From Entophlyctis helioformis (lineage: Eukaryota > Chytridiomycota > Chytridiomycetes > Chytridiales > Chytriomycetaceae): a DNA stretch of 64,000 bases. Positions 23,300-34,673 of the stretch are shown piece by piece. The stretch's first letter is position 1; every line of letters begins with the position of its first letter. Made by a program: the position numbers and the translations under genes. The DNA is taken from positions 17,853-81,852 of the forward strand of contig JAHLKH010000127.1 in NCBI GenBank assembly GCA_025526915.1, in the 5' to 3' direction. The notes under the pieces were generated by a model. The model did no database searches, was not told the origin of the DNA, and saw only the letters and a list, made by a program, of their open reading frames with translations.

Positions 23300-26200
23300 T
23301 CAGAGCTTGGCGGGCGGCTTGACAGCGTCGCGCTCCTTGTACATGGCATTGATCTGCTCGCGGTACACAATCTGTTGCACAGGCGTGTCAGCGCATCTCC
23401 GCCACCAGCCACAAACGGCAGCCACAAAGACAGCCACAAACGACAAGAGCGCACTCACCGCAGCCTCGTTACGCTTGAGCTTGAATGTCGGCGTGAGGAG
23501 CCCGGTCTCGATCGAGAACATGTTGGGCTCGAGGTGGATCGCCTTGACAAACTCGAATCCAAGCAGCTTGTCCGCCTTACCAATCGCCGTCATGTCCGCC
23601 AGCACGGCGTCCTTGAACTCCTTCTTGGCGCAGATTTCGACGGTGGCTGGGTGCGGTGCCTGGCCGGGCTGGCGCACCACGTCGGCGAGCGGCGTGGACG
23701 CAGGGAGCAGACCCTTGGACACGCCCCACTTGACCGCCATCTCGGGGTCGGGCACCACCACCGCGACGAGCTCGCTCTGCAGCGAGTCGCCGTGCACGAA
23801 GATCTGGGCAACAAGCGCACTCTTGAGGTACGAGTTTTCAATCTGGGTGGTCGTCGACCAAGGTACGTGTGTCAGCGAGTGAGTGCTAGCCGATCACCGG
23901 CGAGAGGCAAGGCGGCAGAACAAGCAACACACGACTCACCTTTTCGGGGGCAATGTACTCGCCCTGGGCAAGCTTGAAAATGTTCTTCTTGCGGTCGACA
24001 ATGGACACACGGCCACGGGCGTCAATCACACCAATGTCGCCCGTCATGAGCCAGCCGTCCTCGGTAATGGTCTCGCGGGTCTTTTTCTCGTCCTTTAGGT
24101 AGCCGCTGAACACGTTGGGTCCGCGCACCCAGATCTCGCCCTTGTTTTCCTTGGCGTGGTAGTTCATCTCGGGCACAGACACGAGCTTGACCTCGTTACT
24201 GTGACGCATGGGCGGCAGCCATCAGTATCGCCACAAAAGAAAGAAAGGTGGTATAGACGCCGCACAGGCGACGCGGCTCTTACCAGGGGAGACAGGGGCC
24301 AACGTTGCCACGGGCGTAGTCGCCAGCCCAGGTGGACGTGAGGCCACCCGTGGTCTCGGTCTGGCCGTACGCCTCCTGCACCTGGCAGGCAAACACGACG
24401 CGGAGGAACTCCATGACCTCGCCCGTGATGGGAGCCGAGGCAGACACAATCAGACGCACGCGGCCGCCAAGGAGCGCCTGTGCCTTGGCAAAGACGAGCG
24501 GGTCCCAGATGGAGTGGGTGAGCGAGCCGTTGGTGCGCAGGTTGGCGATTTTGGAGTCGAGCGCGCGCTGGAAGAGAGCGGCCTTGACCGCCGAGCCAGA
24601 GTGCAGGGCCTGCTGCGTAATGCGGTCGTAGATGCGGTTGAGCAGACGCGGCACGGAGGGGAAGAGGGTGGGGCGGAGCAGGCCCATGTCCTCAATCAGC
24701 AGCGCGACTGGGATCCGTGCAAGCGAGGGTCAGTCGTGGGTCAACGCGCATGGAATGGCATGGGCTGACATGGCATGGGCTGGCATGGCATGGGATGGCA
24801 GGACAGCAGACTCACCATCGCCGCGGAAGAAGCCAACGCTGCCGCCGACACCGAGAACAGAGGTCATGACGACGCGCTCAAAGATGTGGGCAAGAGGCAG
24901 GTACGAGATGTGCACATCCGTATTGTTGATGCCGTATGCCATGTGAGTGGCACGCTGGACAGCCATCATGTTGGCGTGGGTGATGACAGCGCCCTTGGGG
25001 TTGCCAGTCGTGCCTGCCAGGTGGGATCGCAGAGACCCGTCAGCTATCGAGCCAGGCGGCCAGCAAGGGTTGCATTGCATGACTGCAATGACAAGCATGA
25101 CAAGCATGTTGGCTCCCATACCCGACGTGTAGCAGAGACAGAAGGTGTCGTTGGGGGTGGGAGGACGGAAGGGGATGGGCTTCTTGGCACCGATCGCGAG
25201 CACGTCCTCAAAGGAGAAGAGGGCAATGCCCTTTTCGGCGGCCCACTGCTTGCACATCTGGAGCGGGTCCGCGACGCCGACCTTGAGCGCGCTGGTGGGC
25301 AGGGGGTTGATGGCGATGATGGACTTGAGCTTGGGGGTCTTTGCGGCGAGCGAGAGCAGCAGCGGCACCTTGTCGATGGTGGCGACGACAATGGGCACGT
25401 CGGCGTGGGTGAGGATGAACTCTGTGGTGTCTGCGCCGAGCGTGTCGTAGAGGGCGACGACGGGCACGCTGAAGGCCTGCGCGCCGAGATCAGCAATGAT
25501 CCACTCGGCGCGGTTGATCTGGATCGTGGAAGAATGCCGTTAGCTTGCTGTGGCCATCGTCGTGGCGGGGATGGGCAGCTCCAGACGGCGGCTTACAGAG
25601 AAGAGGGCCAGGTGCCACTTTTCTGCCGGATCACCCTTGATGACGTTGTTGTAGATCTCCTGCAGACCGCAGCCAAAGTCTGTGCGCGACTTGAGGAGCT
25701 GGACACGAGACGGACGTGAGTATGCAAGGAGAGCAGAGAGGCAAGACAGGAGATGCGAGAGGGAGAGGGAGAGGGAGAGGGAGAAGAGGGTCGTACATCG
25801 GCGTAGGTGGAAAAGACAAAGGGGGTCCAGGTGACGGCGCCGGTGGTCGGGTTGATGATGGGCGTGCGGGTGCCCAGAGCCGGCGCGGCGAGGTTCTTTT
25901 TGGCGGTCGCGTCGATGAATTCATGCACGGTGGTGGCGGTCGGGAAGCCAGACACGAGCTCGTTGGGCGAGAGGACCGAGCGGTAGGCGGCTGGATGGGG
26001 CGAAGGAGAGTGTAAGTGCCAGAATAGAAGGAGGAGTAAAGGTTGAAGTAGGAGTAACAGTTGAAGTTGGAATGGCTGGCGAGAGTGGCACGTGGTTTGC
26101 ACGGACGGATCATTGGAAGGCGAGCACGCGCCAGACGGGAGCGTGACCGGGCGGCAGCGAGCGGGGGAGCGAGCAGGACGGCGGCGGGGGAGCGAGCGGG

Positions 26201-26630
26201 CGTGGGGGAGAGCGGCGAGTGGCAGAGTGGCAGAGTGGCAGGTGCACACGCACGGCCAAGTGCAGGCCAAGTGCAGGCCAAGGCCAAGGGCACGCTCGCT
26301 CAGTCGGTCGGTCGGTCGGTCGCTCGGTCGCCCGCCCGCCCGCTCAGTCGCCCAATAGCGTATCTGGCAGGCGACCACGCACGTCGGCGCATAACATGGA
26401 CAGGCGGACGTATAGGCAGGCAGGCAGCAGGCAGGCAGACGTATAGGCAGGCAGCAGGCAGACGCATAGCACAGGCACGCACGGGTCTCGGTGTCTGCGG
26501 CGGCAGGGCCAAAGGGCACGGCCATGGTCTTGACGCCGTGCAGCGCGGTGCCTCTGTACACGGGCACGCCCATGTCCGACATGACGGCGCCGGGCAGCGG
26601 GCGGAGCTCGTTGCTCTTGGTCTTGGGCAT
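23300..26630 (-). CDS. Long-chain fatty-acid--CoA ligase, peroxisomal-type C-terminus
   Basis: Nine exons: 26483-26630, 25797-25990, 25597-25698, 25122-25518, 24816-25013, 24284-24707, 23940-24198, 23459-23842, 23300-23371; 725 residues, normal for the ACSL/Faa class. It activates long-chain fatty acids with ATP and CoA through an acyl-adenylate. Visible are the AMP-binding loop YTSGTTGNPKGAVITH, the VQEAYGQTET motif, the TGDIG motif, and the hinge and Lys region RKKNIFKLAQGEYIAPEK. The last three residues are AKL, a canonical PTS1 signal, so peroxisomal beta-oxidation is the likely job. No TM anchor. Intron 1 (25991-26482) is unusually long and repeat-rich (CGGT runs, GAGTGGCA repeats). Confidence 0.94.
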
Positions 26631-26776
26631 TTGCTTGGTTGTTGGTTGGTTGTGGTGGAAGGTTGTTACTGGTGGTGGTGGAAGTTCGTGGTCAAAGGTG
26701 TTAAGGTTCCAAGGCTCACGCTTAAACGCCAACACCACAAACACCAACAACGCCTGGAATCCACGCTTTAGTTGCA

Positions 26777-28939
26777 ATGGCCCCGTCCCGCTGCTGGCTG
26801 CTCGCGGCCGTGCTTGCGGCCGTGCTCGCGATCCTCGACGCTGCTGCCCCTGCCCTCGCTGCCCCTGCCTCTGCCTCGAGTGGTGGCTCCCCACAGCCGC
26901 GCTTCCGGCTGGCCAAGGTGCTGCATGCCGGCTGGAACATCCCGCCTGCTCAGACGCAGACAGCATCAGCAGCAGCACACGCAGCAGCAACAACAACCGC
27001 CGCTCGTGCCATTCCTGCTCGAGAACAGCAACGTCGGCTCGCTCAGGCACCCGGCCAGCGACGAGCCGCTGCACGCTGCTGCCGCCCACCAGCCCGGCGG
27101 CCCCGCGCCACTCACCATCAAGACGCTGCAGCGCAGCATCCCGCAGTGGTCGCTGCTCTCGCCGCGCAGTCTGGCCCTGGCGTCGGCGTCGGCGTCGGCG
27201 TCGGCGTCTGCTCGCAGCGACCACGCCACCACCACCACAACGACCGACAACGACTACAACAACAACGACGCTGCGGCCCCTGGCCCGCACCCCGGCACAG
27301 ACACGGATCCAGAGTCGCCGGCCGCCAGCCACCGTCGCCGCCTGCACCAGCAGCCGCTCGGCTCGTTTGCCGATCCATCTCCGCTCGGCGTGAGTTTCGT
27401 CTCCGCTCGTGCACCGTCCGAGCCTTGCTGGCCCGGCATTCTCCGACACCCACTCACCCATGTCCATCCACCCCCCATCCACGCTGCCAGGCCAAGCAGC
27501 AGCGCCTGCCCGTGTCGCCGCGCTTCAAGTCCATGCTCGTGCCCGACCACACCGACCCAGAGACCGTGCTCAACTTTGCCCGCTTCACCTACGACGCCTA
27601 CTACGAGCCCGACGACAAGGCCTGGACTCCCGTGCCCGGCTGGAACGTCGTACGTCTGCCTCGTCTGTCTGCCTGTCTCTGTTGGTGCACAGGTGGCTGA
27701 CCCATCCCGATCTGCTGCGTGCCCTTGCCGTCGACAGACGGGCAGATTCGGCTGGCGCGATGGCGGCATTCGCGGCTACCTGTTCATCGACGAGACGGAA
27801 GAGATCCTCGTCATTGTCATCAAGGGCACGTCGCTGTCGACGCCCATCGGCAGCGGCCCGACGGCCAAGCTGGACAAGTTAAATGTGAGCATCTCTCTCT
27901 ATCTGCCCCTCGCTTGGCGTTCGCACACCATCATCGCGTCTGACGGCTGTGTTGCCCGCGTTGGACAGGACAATATGATGTTCTCGTGCTGCTGCGCAAA
28001 GGCGGCTGGGAGTGGAAGGCCATCTGCGACTGCCCATGACGGGCAACCAGTGCAGCACCAGCTGTCTTCTCAGGGAATCCAACTTTGACGGCTCCTACTA
28101 CAACCTTGCCCAGGTTCGTCGTGCCATGCCTGTCTCCTGTCCTGTCCATCCATAAGCCCTTGGGTCTCACGGTTACCACAATCGCTTTCGCGGCAGACCA
28201 TCTACCTCGCGGTCAAAGAGTGGTTCCCCAAACACACCAACATCTGGATGGCCGGCCATTCCCTTGGCGGCGCACTGGCGGCCCTCGTGGCCCTCACAAA
28301 CGACCTGCCGTCCTTTTCCTTCGAGTCGCCCGGCGATCTCCTGTTTGCCACGCGTCTGGGCCTGGTGCCCGACGTCGTTGACCCAACCGAGTTCCTGGGA
28401 TCGCTGCCCATCTACCACTTTGGCAACGACGGCGACCCCATCTTCCTCGGCATCTGCACAGGCGTGACGTCGTCGTGCTACTGGCTCGAGTACGCCCTCG
28501 AGACAAAGTGCCACATTGGCCATGAATGTGAGTCCGTTGTCATGCTTTGTGCATTGCTGTGGCATTGCTGCTGTGTGTGTGTGCAGAGGCTGACACTGTC
28601 GCTGTGCTAGGCATGTACACGGAAAAGATGAGCAAGAAGATGTGGCCTTGGTCGGCCACGGCATCAGCATCAGCATCGGATCAGTCCAAGGCTGCGATCG
28701 GCCCTGCAGCCGTCCGAGACAGTGCGCGCTCACAGCTGCACAGACTCGGCAACCCCCACTCGCTACCATCCACTCACACGCTCAATGACGGCAAGGTCGA
28801 TGCCGAGGGCAGCATCCAGTTCCATTCCATCGACTTTGTCATCAAGCGCTTCCTTGAGCCCGCAACCAGCGTGCCCAAATGCGTCACCAAGCCGCAGTGC
28901 CTCAAGAGCGAGTGCCCCACCTGGTCGTTTGTCGACTAG
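26777..28939 (+). CDS. ATG15: Autophagic body lipase Atg15
   Basis: Exons 26777-27389, 27491-27649, 27738-27884, 27969-28113, 28197-28527 and 28611-28939; about 575 residues. A signal anchor (residues 1-28) leads to an Atg15-type FRLAKVLHAG start, and later to PETVLNFARFTYDAYY, PGWNVTGRFGWRDGGIRGYLF, the Cys-rich DNMMFSCCCAK block and the lipase elbow GHSLGGA. Atg15 lyses autophagic bodies in the vacuole. Three frame problems: near 28001 and 28034 one base each is missing (GG and CC runs), and between 26920 and 26975 a CAG-rich stretch changes frame, either a 55-bp intron or two more lost bases. The C-terminal 100 residues are poorly conserved. Confidence 0.88.
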
Positions 28940-29282
28940 CCGTCCCGTTCGCTCCTTATCCCGCCACTTGCTGGCCCCCCACCATACCACTTCCCTTGTC
29001 CCACTATTTCGTTGACGTTTTTGCACATGATGCACAATGTATTGCTTCCCCCTTGGCGTTTATAGTCGTGGCGTTTATAGTCGTGGCGAGCAGCCGTTCA
29101 GACGTGTGGATCTGGACGCCATTGTCAGCCGCCGATCTGAAATCGCTGAAATTGCCTGCGATCGGAGGCGTCCATGCCCGTCAGTTCGCGGAGTAATAGT
29201 ATAAGCACGATCTTATCACACGACGGGGCTTGCCGCTGTTCCCGAGTTAGCACTAAGCTAGCAAGCGAGTAACGAAGTACTC
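28940..29282. other. Intergenic, ATG15 to P450
   Basis: About 340 bp. It contains a direct duplication of GCGTTTATAGTCGTG near 29055-29085. I see no gene. Confidence 0.5.
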
Positions 29283-31979
29283 ATGCAGGATCCTGGCCAC
29301 ATACTCCACGCCGTATCTGCATCGGCATCCGCATCTGCGTCGGCATCTGCGTCGACATCCACTGCTGCTCTCAGCACAGCACTGGGCCATCTGTTTGGGC
29401 CGTCGGCGCTGTGGCTGGCCGGGTCGCCCCTGGCACTTGCCTGCACCACAGCGATCGCCAGTATCCTCGTAACGTACCTTGCATACAGTCGTCGCCTCAA
29501 GCAGGCGCTGGGCTGGTCGGCTGGACAAGAGTATGCATCACGCCGCATTCCCGGGCCGCGTGGGTACCCGCTCCTTGGCGTCGGGCTCGAGTTTGCAAAG
29601 TGAGTTGCTCGCGGGGGCCCTGGAACTTGTCTGCTGGAGGGCGGCTTGGGGGCGGTTTGGGGGCGGTTTGGGGGCGGCTTGGGGGCGGCTTGGGGCGGCT
29701 TGGCTTGATCTTGGGTGCAGGCGGCTGGCTCCGATTTGGTGCTGGCGGCGCTGCCGGATCGCGGAACCCCGTGTCTGAAAATTGCGCCTCCCGACCATGG
29801 TCTCGAGCGGCCGTCTGGCCAGTGAGTCTGCAGATTCCGGGGCTGGTCCTCGCGTGGCGTGGCGTGTCTCGCTATCGCGGCTTGGGCTCTCGCTCGAAGC
29901 TGGGCAGCAGACGCGTGGTGCCTCACTGCACCACCATGGATCTGGTCTCTCTCTCCCTCGTGCCCGCTCCTCTCGCTTGCCATAGCATGCCCTGTGGCAC
30001 TCGTCGTTTTTCCGCAATCTGCTCGTCGCTGCTCGTTTCTGCTCGGCCCGCATGCATACTTGCTGCTGGCATCGGCTTGTTTGCCCGATCCCTTCCCGCA
30101 CTATCGCGTCCGATCTCTCGTCGCATATGACACGCGCTCGCGGGCAACGTCATGCCATGCAATAGATCGGCAGCTGCGGGCAAGATCCACGAGTTTATCG
30201 GCGGCATGCTGGCCACCTACGGACCGATCGTCTCTGTCCCCATTTTCGGCGCGTGAGTCCCGTTCCGCCCTGTCCCATGCACCTCTTGGTCGTTTGAACT
30301 GACAGCCAGACTGCCACGCTCTCGACAGCCGCATGGTGTTTGTGTCTGACCCCGTCCTCATCCGGCGCTCGCTCACAGACACGCACACCTTCTCGAGAGG
30401 CGACCTCATGGCCGAACGTGTGCAACGGGCTGTTTGATGATGCGCTGTTTGCGCTCCCGGTGGTGACAAGTGGACCCGCCATCGCAAGCTGCTGCAGCCG
30501 AGTTTCGCTCCCCGTGCGTTGCGCCGCGCGGCTGCCGTCGCGTCCGACCGGACGAGCAGCCTGGTCGCGTCGTGGAAATCCCGCGTCGTGGACTCTGCCG
30601 TGGATGTGCCCACGCACCGGGGACGAGTGTGTCGTGGACCTGTACCAGGTTTTCTCGGCCTTGACGCTGGATATCATGTAAGTAGCCACGCGCACGCGCG
30701 TGTGTGCGAGGCTCGACATACCCGCCTGACTGACGCTCTTGGTGCAGTGGCGCCACGGGCTTCTCGCACGAGTTCCGTGCCGTCGAGAGCCTTGACCATG
30801 GCGGCATCAACATTGGCCGTGCCATGATCGAAAACCTGATGCTCATTATCCAGAAAGTGGGTCTGCCTGCGCATCATCGTCCATGCGTGCATCGCGACTC
30901 ACACGCGCGTGCGGGGAGTGTAGAGGATCGGGCAGCCGTTTGCGTGGCGCTTTACGGGCATCTCCAACAGCAGTCCTCAGGTCATTGAGATCCGCTCGTA
31001 CATTCGCGGCCTCATCCAAAACGTGATTGACGAAAAGCGTAAAGCGATTGCTGATGGTCTTGTGCGCGGTCCAGACGAAATGGACGTGCTCGACCGTCTC
31101 CTGAGCACGCAGGCGGACAGTTTCAGCGACGAGGAAGTCATTGGCGAAGTGATTGCGTTTTTCATTGCCGGCCACGAGTGAGTGTCTGCATGGCTGTTCG
31201 AGCGTGCGTGCATGCGGCGGTGTGCGGCATGGCTGCTGGATGGTGGCGGCGGATGCTGACAGGCGTGGCAGGACAACGGCAAACACCATGACGTACGCCG
31301 CGCTTGAAATTGCGCGCAACCCTTGGGTCGTGGGCAAGCTGCGAGAAGAGATTGCCGCGGTCAAGAAGATGGGTGCCCTCACGGACCATCTGCATGAGCT
31401 CAAGTGCGTACGCCGTGCAGCTTTTCTTCACTGTGGCTGCGCGTGCAGCACACACCTGACCCACTGTCTGGCACACACAGGTACATGGACGCTGTCATTA
31501 AAGAGTCGCAGCGCCTGCACACAGTCGTTGGCGCGTTTCCCCGCGTCGTCACCAAGCCGCTTCAGCATGCCGGCTACGATTTTCCCGCGTCGACCGTCTG
31601 TCTCATCAGCATCGCCGACGCACACCGCGACCCTGCCCACTTTCCGCGTCCCGACGTGTTTGACCCTGACCGATGGATGGGCGACGTGCAGCCAACGGGG
31701 TTCCTGCCATTCGGCGACGGCCCCACCAAGTGCATCGGCTTCCGTCTCGCGCTGATCGAAGTCAAGGTAACAGCCGGTTGCACTTGGCCGTGGTCTAGCC
31801 TGACTTGCTTCAACATGATGCTAACCACACGCCTAAATGGTTTGCAGATTGTGTTTGCAATGATTGTCGAGACGTTTGACATGTCCATCGAGGCTGGCCA
31901 GGTGCTCGAGGATGTCACGACTCTGAGCATGGGCCTCAAGAACGGGCTGCGCATGCGGCTGAATCTGCGCGCCGACTGA
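29283..31979 (+). CDS. Cytochrome P450 monooxygenase
   Basis: Exons 29283-29599, 30166-30252, 30329-30677, 30748-30856, 30924-31177, 31272-31403, 31481-31766 and 31848-31979; about 556 residues. N-terminal membrane anchor (around residues 35-65), proline hinge RIPGPRGYP, C-helix KWTRHRKLLQPSF, I-helix AGHETTANT, ExxR in KESQRLH, and the haem loop FGDGPTKCIG with the Cys ligand. It resembles CYP3/CYP5-like microsomal enzymes; substrate unknown. In exon 3 the frame changes near 30418, 30460 and 30615, while conserved residues continue on either side. Intron 1 is long (566 bp) and contains a G-rich minisatellite. AATAAA at 32167. Confidence 0.88.
29638..29706. repeat. G-rich minisatellite (GGGGGCGGTTTG-like units)
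   Basis: About five copies of a 12-13-bp unit of the type GGGGGCGG(T/C)TTG inside P450 intron 1. The G runs could form quadruplexes in the transcript. Confidence 0.8.
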
Positions 31980-32352
31980 TGCCGCGTGGCGTGTGCGGTG
32001 GCTAATAGAGCCGTCTGCGATGGCGTCACGAGCGAGCGTGGTGCTGCACGGCGGTTGGCGGTGAAGTGTATGACGATGTAGTGTATGACGACGACTCAGG
32101 GCGGGGTGAGGATTTGCCGCAACAGAATGCCAGCAGACGGTCTCGACCCGCCTTGACGCGCACTGCAATAAAACAAATTAGACGCGCGCGTGCTTGAGCA
32201 GCCGTGTGTGGCACTTTCAGCCAGTGGCACTGGTGGCGCGCCTCTGTCGGTGCCATCCGACGGCCGCTGGTGCACAGCGAGCGTGGTGCACAACGAGCGT
32301 TTCCCCCCAAAGCAACTACTTTGCAACAGCAGTCGCCTCGCACTCGCGCACC
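31980..32352. other. Intergenic, P450 to seven-TM gene
   Basis: About 370 bp with the P450 poly(A) signal at 32167. I see no other gene or clear element. Confidence 0.5.
32167..32172 (+). promoter_or_regulatory. Poly(A) signal AATAAA
   Basis: AATAAA 188 bp past the P450 stop codon. Confidence 0.5.
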
Positions 32353-34338
32353 ATGTCGTCGACGGCGAGACCCACTTCCCAGCCACCCCCACAACCGTCG
32401 CCGAGACTACAGCAGCCCGCACGGCAGCTGCTGCCGCCCGTCCTGGCCGTCGTGCCCGAGCCCGGCGTGTACCTCGGCCGCACCATCAGCGCATCCCTTC
32501 CCATCGCCCTCCTCTTTGCCGGCATCGCTCTGCGGCTCCTCTTCTCTGTCCTCTGTGCCCTGCATGTGTCGCCGCACTTTTCCAGACGCCTCGTGGTGCT
32601 CGCCGGTGTGACGGGCTTTGCCCTTGCTGCGGCCGCCGGCGGCGATGTCGCTGTGGCCGACTGGTTCGTGTCCACTTATGCCGTGGAGACGGGTTGGATG
32701 GACATGGTGTCGGCCATTGTGCACGCCGCACGAGGTGCTGGCGCTGCGGGTGTGTCTGTCCTCACGGTCGCTGCCCTGGGTCGCAAGGTCGAGGTATGCT
32801 TTCCTGCATGTCTGCCCCTCTGTCTGTCTGTCCCTCTGTCTGTCCCCTCTGTTTACGGTGGCCGTGCCCTGCTGCATTCATGCCGTCCCTTTGCGAGCCC
32901 GACCGCCCTGCTGTCCAATGACTCACGTGTGCACCAACACAACAGGGCCGCGCCAAAGCATTCACTGCATACGCCGTCCTCGGGGCGATGGCCGTCACGC
33001 TCATCGCCTCCAACGCCGCCATCTACACCTACACCATCATTGCCCGGTCGACGCTTCCGGCCCCTCCGCCCGGTGCCCACCGCGCCGCCGTCCAAAACAC
33101 CGTGGTTCCAGTCCACGCTGTCGTCGGCCGACTCTGGCCTGCTGCTCCTCAACCTCGTGGCCGAATCCATAGCCGCGCTCTTTACCGTTGCTGCATTCGC
33201 TGCTTTGCACCGCCGGATGAGCGGGCTGCGGTACACGACCAACGAGGCGTCCGACGACGTCGACCGGCTCGGATCGTCCAAAGCCATCCCCGCACACCGC
33301 GTGCGCGAGACAACGGTGCACTACCTGTCCACATCCACGTTCCTGCTGCACACGCAGCTGGCCACGGCTGTCGTCGCCCGGCTCGTCTGCCTGGCCACCG
33401 TGGTCATCGTGTACATGCGCGGCAAGGATGCCTTTAGCTATGTCAGCATCGGGCTCTTGTACACGCCCGTGTGGGCATCGGCGCTCGAGCTGAGGTCGTG
33501 GTGCAGTGCTGGCACGAGATTGGCGTCGCGGGCGAGCTGAGCCGCGCGCACCAAAAGGCTGCCCTGTTTATTGATAATCTGGACCCGACATTCAAGACAA
33601 GCTCGGCTGGTGGGTGGCGGTGGCGGTGGCGGCAAGGTGGGCGGTGGCGCGGTTGGGCCGGCTGCCGACTACGCGGCGTACCAGGCACAGTTGACGCAAA
33701 AGCTGAGCATGGGATCCTTGCTCACGGCCGTCAACCGCCCCTCCAACACGTCGCTGGCATCGTCTGCTGCGGCCTCAGCCAGCATGCCGCCCACCGCCGT
33801 CCTCGTCGTCGCGTCGGCCATCGCAGTCCCAAGTGCCGTTCATGCCGCCCATGCCGCCCATGTCTCGCCAGCCGTCGTCCACTGCCCACAACCACCGCCC
33901 CGCGGCCACCAACAAACGCGCCGCCCGCAGCCACTGCCATGTACAATCAACCGTCGTCGGCCCAGGGATCGGCGGCCTCGATGCCGTCCAACGACCTCCA
34001 ACTGCCCGTGTACCACATGTCGCAGCTGCCCTCGCAGTCGTCGCTCCAGTCGCTCATGAACCACCAGTTCCAGGCCATGTCGTCGTCGTCGTCTTCGACA
34101 GCTGCCGCTGCTGGGTCGCATGATTCTACGGGCTGCCCATGCCGCTACCGTGCAGCAGCAGCCGTCGCAGACGTCCCTCGCGTCGCAGCAGCAGTACGAC
34201 GAGTACCAGCAGCTGTACTACCAGTACGAGCAGGAGCTGGCCGAGCTGCAGAGACTGCAGATGCAGCAGATGCAGCAGATGCAGCAGGCACAGCAGACGC
34301 AGCCGACGCTGCAGGTGCACGCGCAGCAGGGTTCCTGA
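32353..34338 (+). CDS. Seven-TM protein with Gln-rich C-terminus, many frame breaks
   Basis: Exon 1 is 32353-32793 (147 codons); exon 2 starts at 32946. Hydropathy by eye gives seven helices: three in exon 1 (around ISASLPIALLFAGIALRLLF, VVLAGVTGFALAAAAGG, VSAIVHAARGAGAAGVSVL) and four in exon 2 (around VLGAMAVTLIASNAAIY, LNLVAESIAALFTVAAFAAL, VVARLVCLATVVIVY, VSIGLLYTPVWASA). This is GPCR-like topology, but I recognise no receptor family. A cytoplasmic tail of about 270 residues ends in Ser/Met-rich and Gln-rich sequence (LQRLQMQQMQQMQQ). The frame changes near 33080, 33490, 33615, 33830, 33925 and 34125, so the tail is read with low certainty. Confidence 0.6.
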
Positions 34339-34673
34339 GCAGCCTGCCGCCGCCGCCCTTGCACAGCCCGTCGACGTAGCGGAAACCGCCGCGTAGTCCG
34401 CGGTCCGTGATCCGTGGCTTGGTAGCTTGCTTACAGCGGCTTGTGGATGTTGTGGGTTTGTTGTGGTTGTTGTGGATGTAGATGCACCCTCGCGATATGC
34501 GCATAATACACACGCTCTGTGCACGCCTCCGTTCCGCCTTTGATGCAGTGATCAGACTCCGCCGGCCGCACGGCTGCGCCTCCCGCACCGCGCGCGTTCT
34601 TGTGTGAACACACGAACACACGCAGCAGCGTCCTTGTGCGCGTGGCCTTTGTGCTTTGCCGGCAGATACGCAC
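34339..34673. other. Intergenic, seven-TM gene to M28 peptidase
   Basis: About 335 bp. A short TTGTGG(A/T)TG-like run occurs near 34440-34480. No gene seen. Confidence 0.5.
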
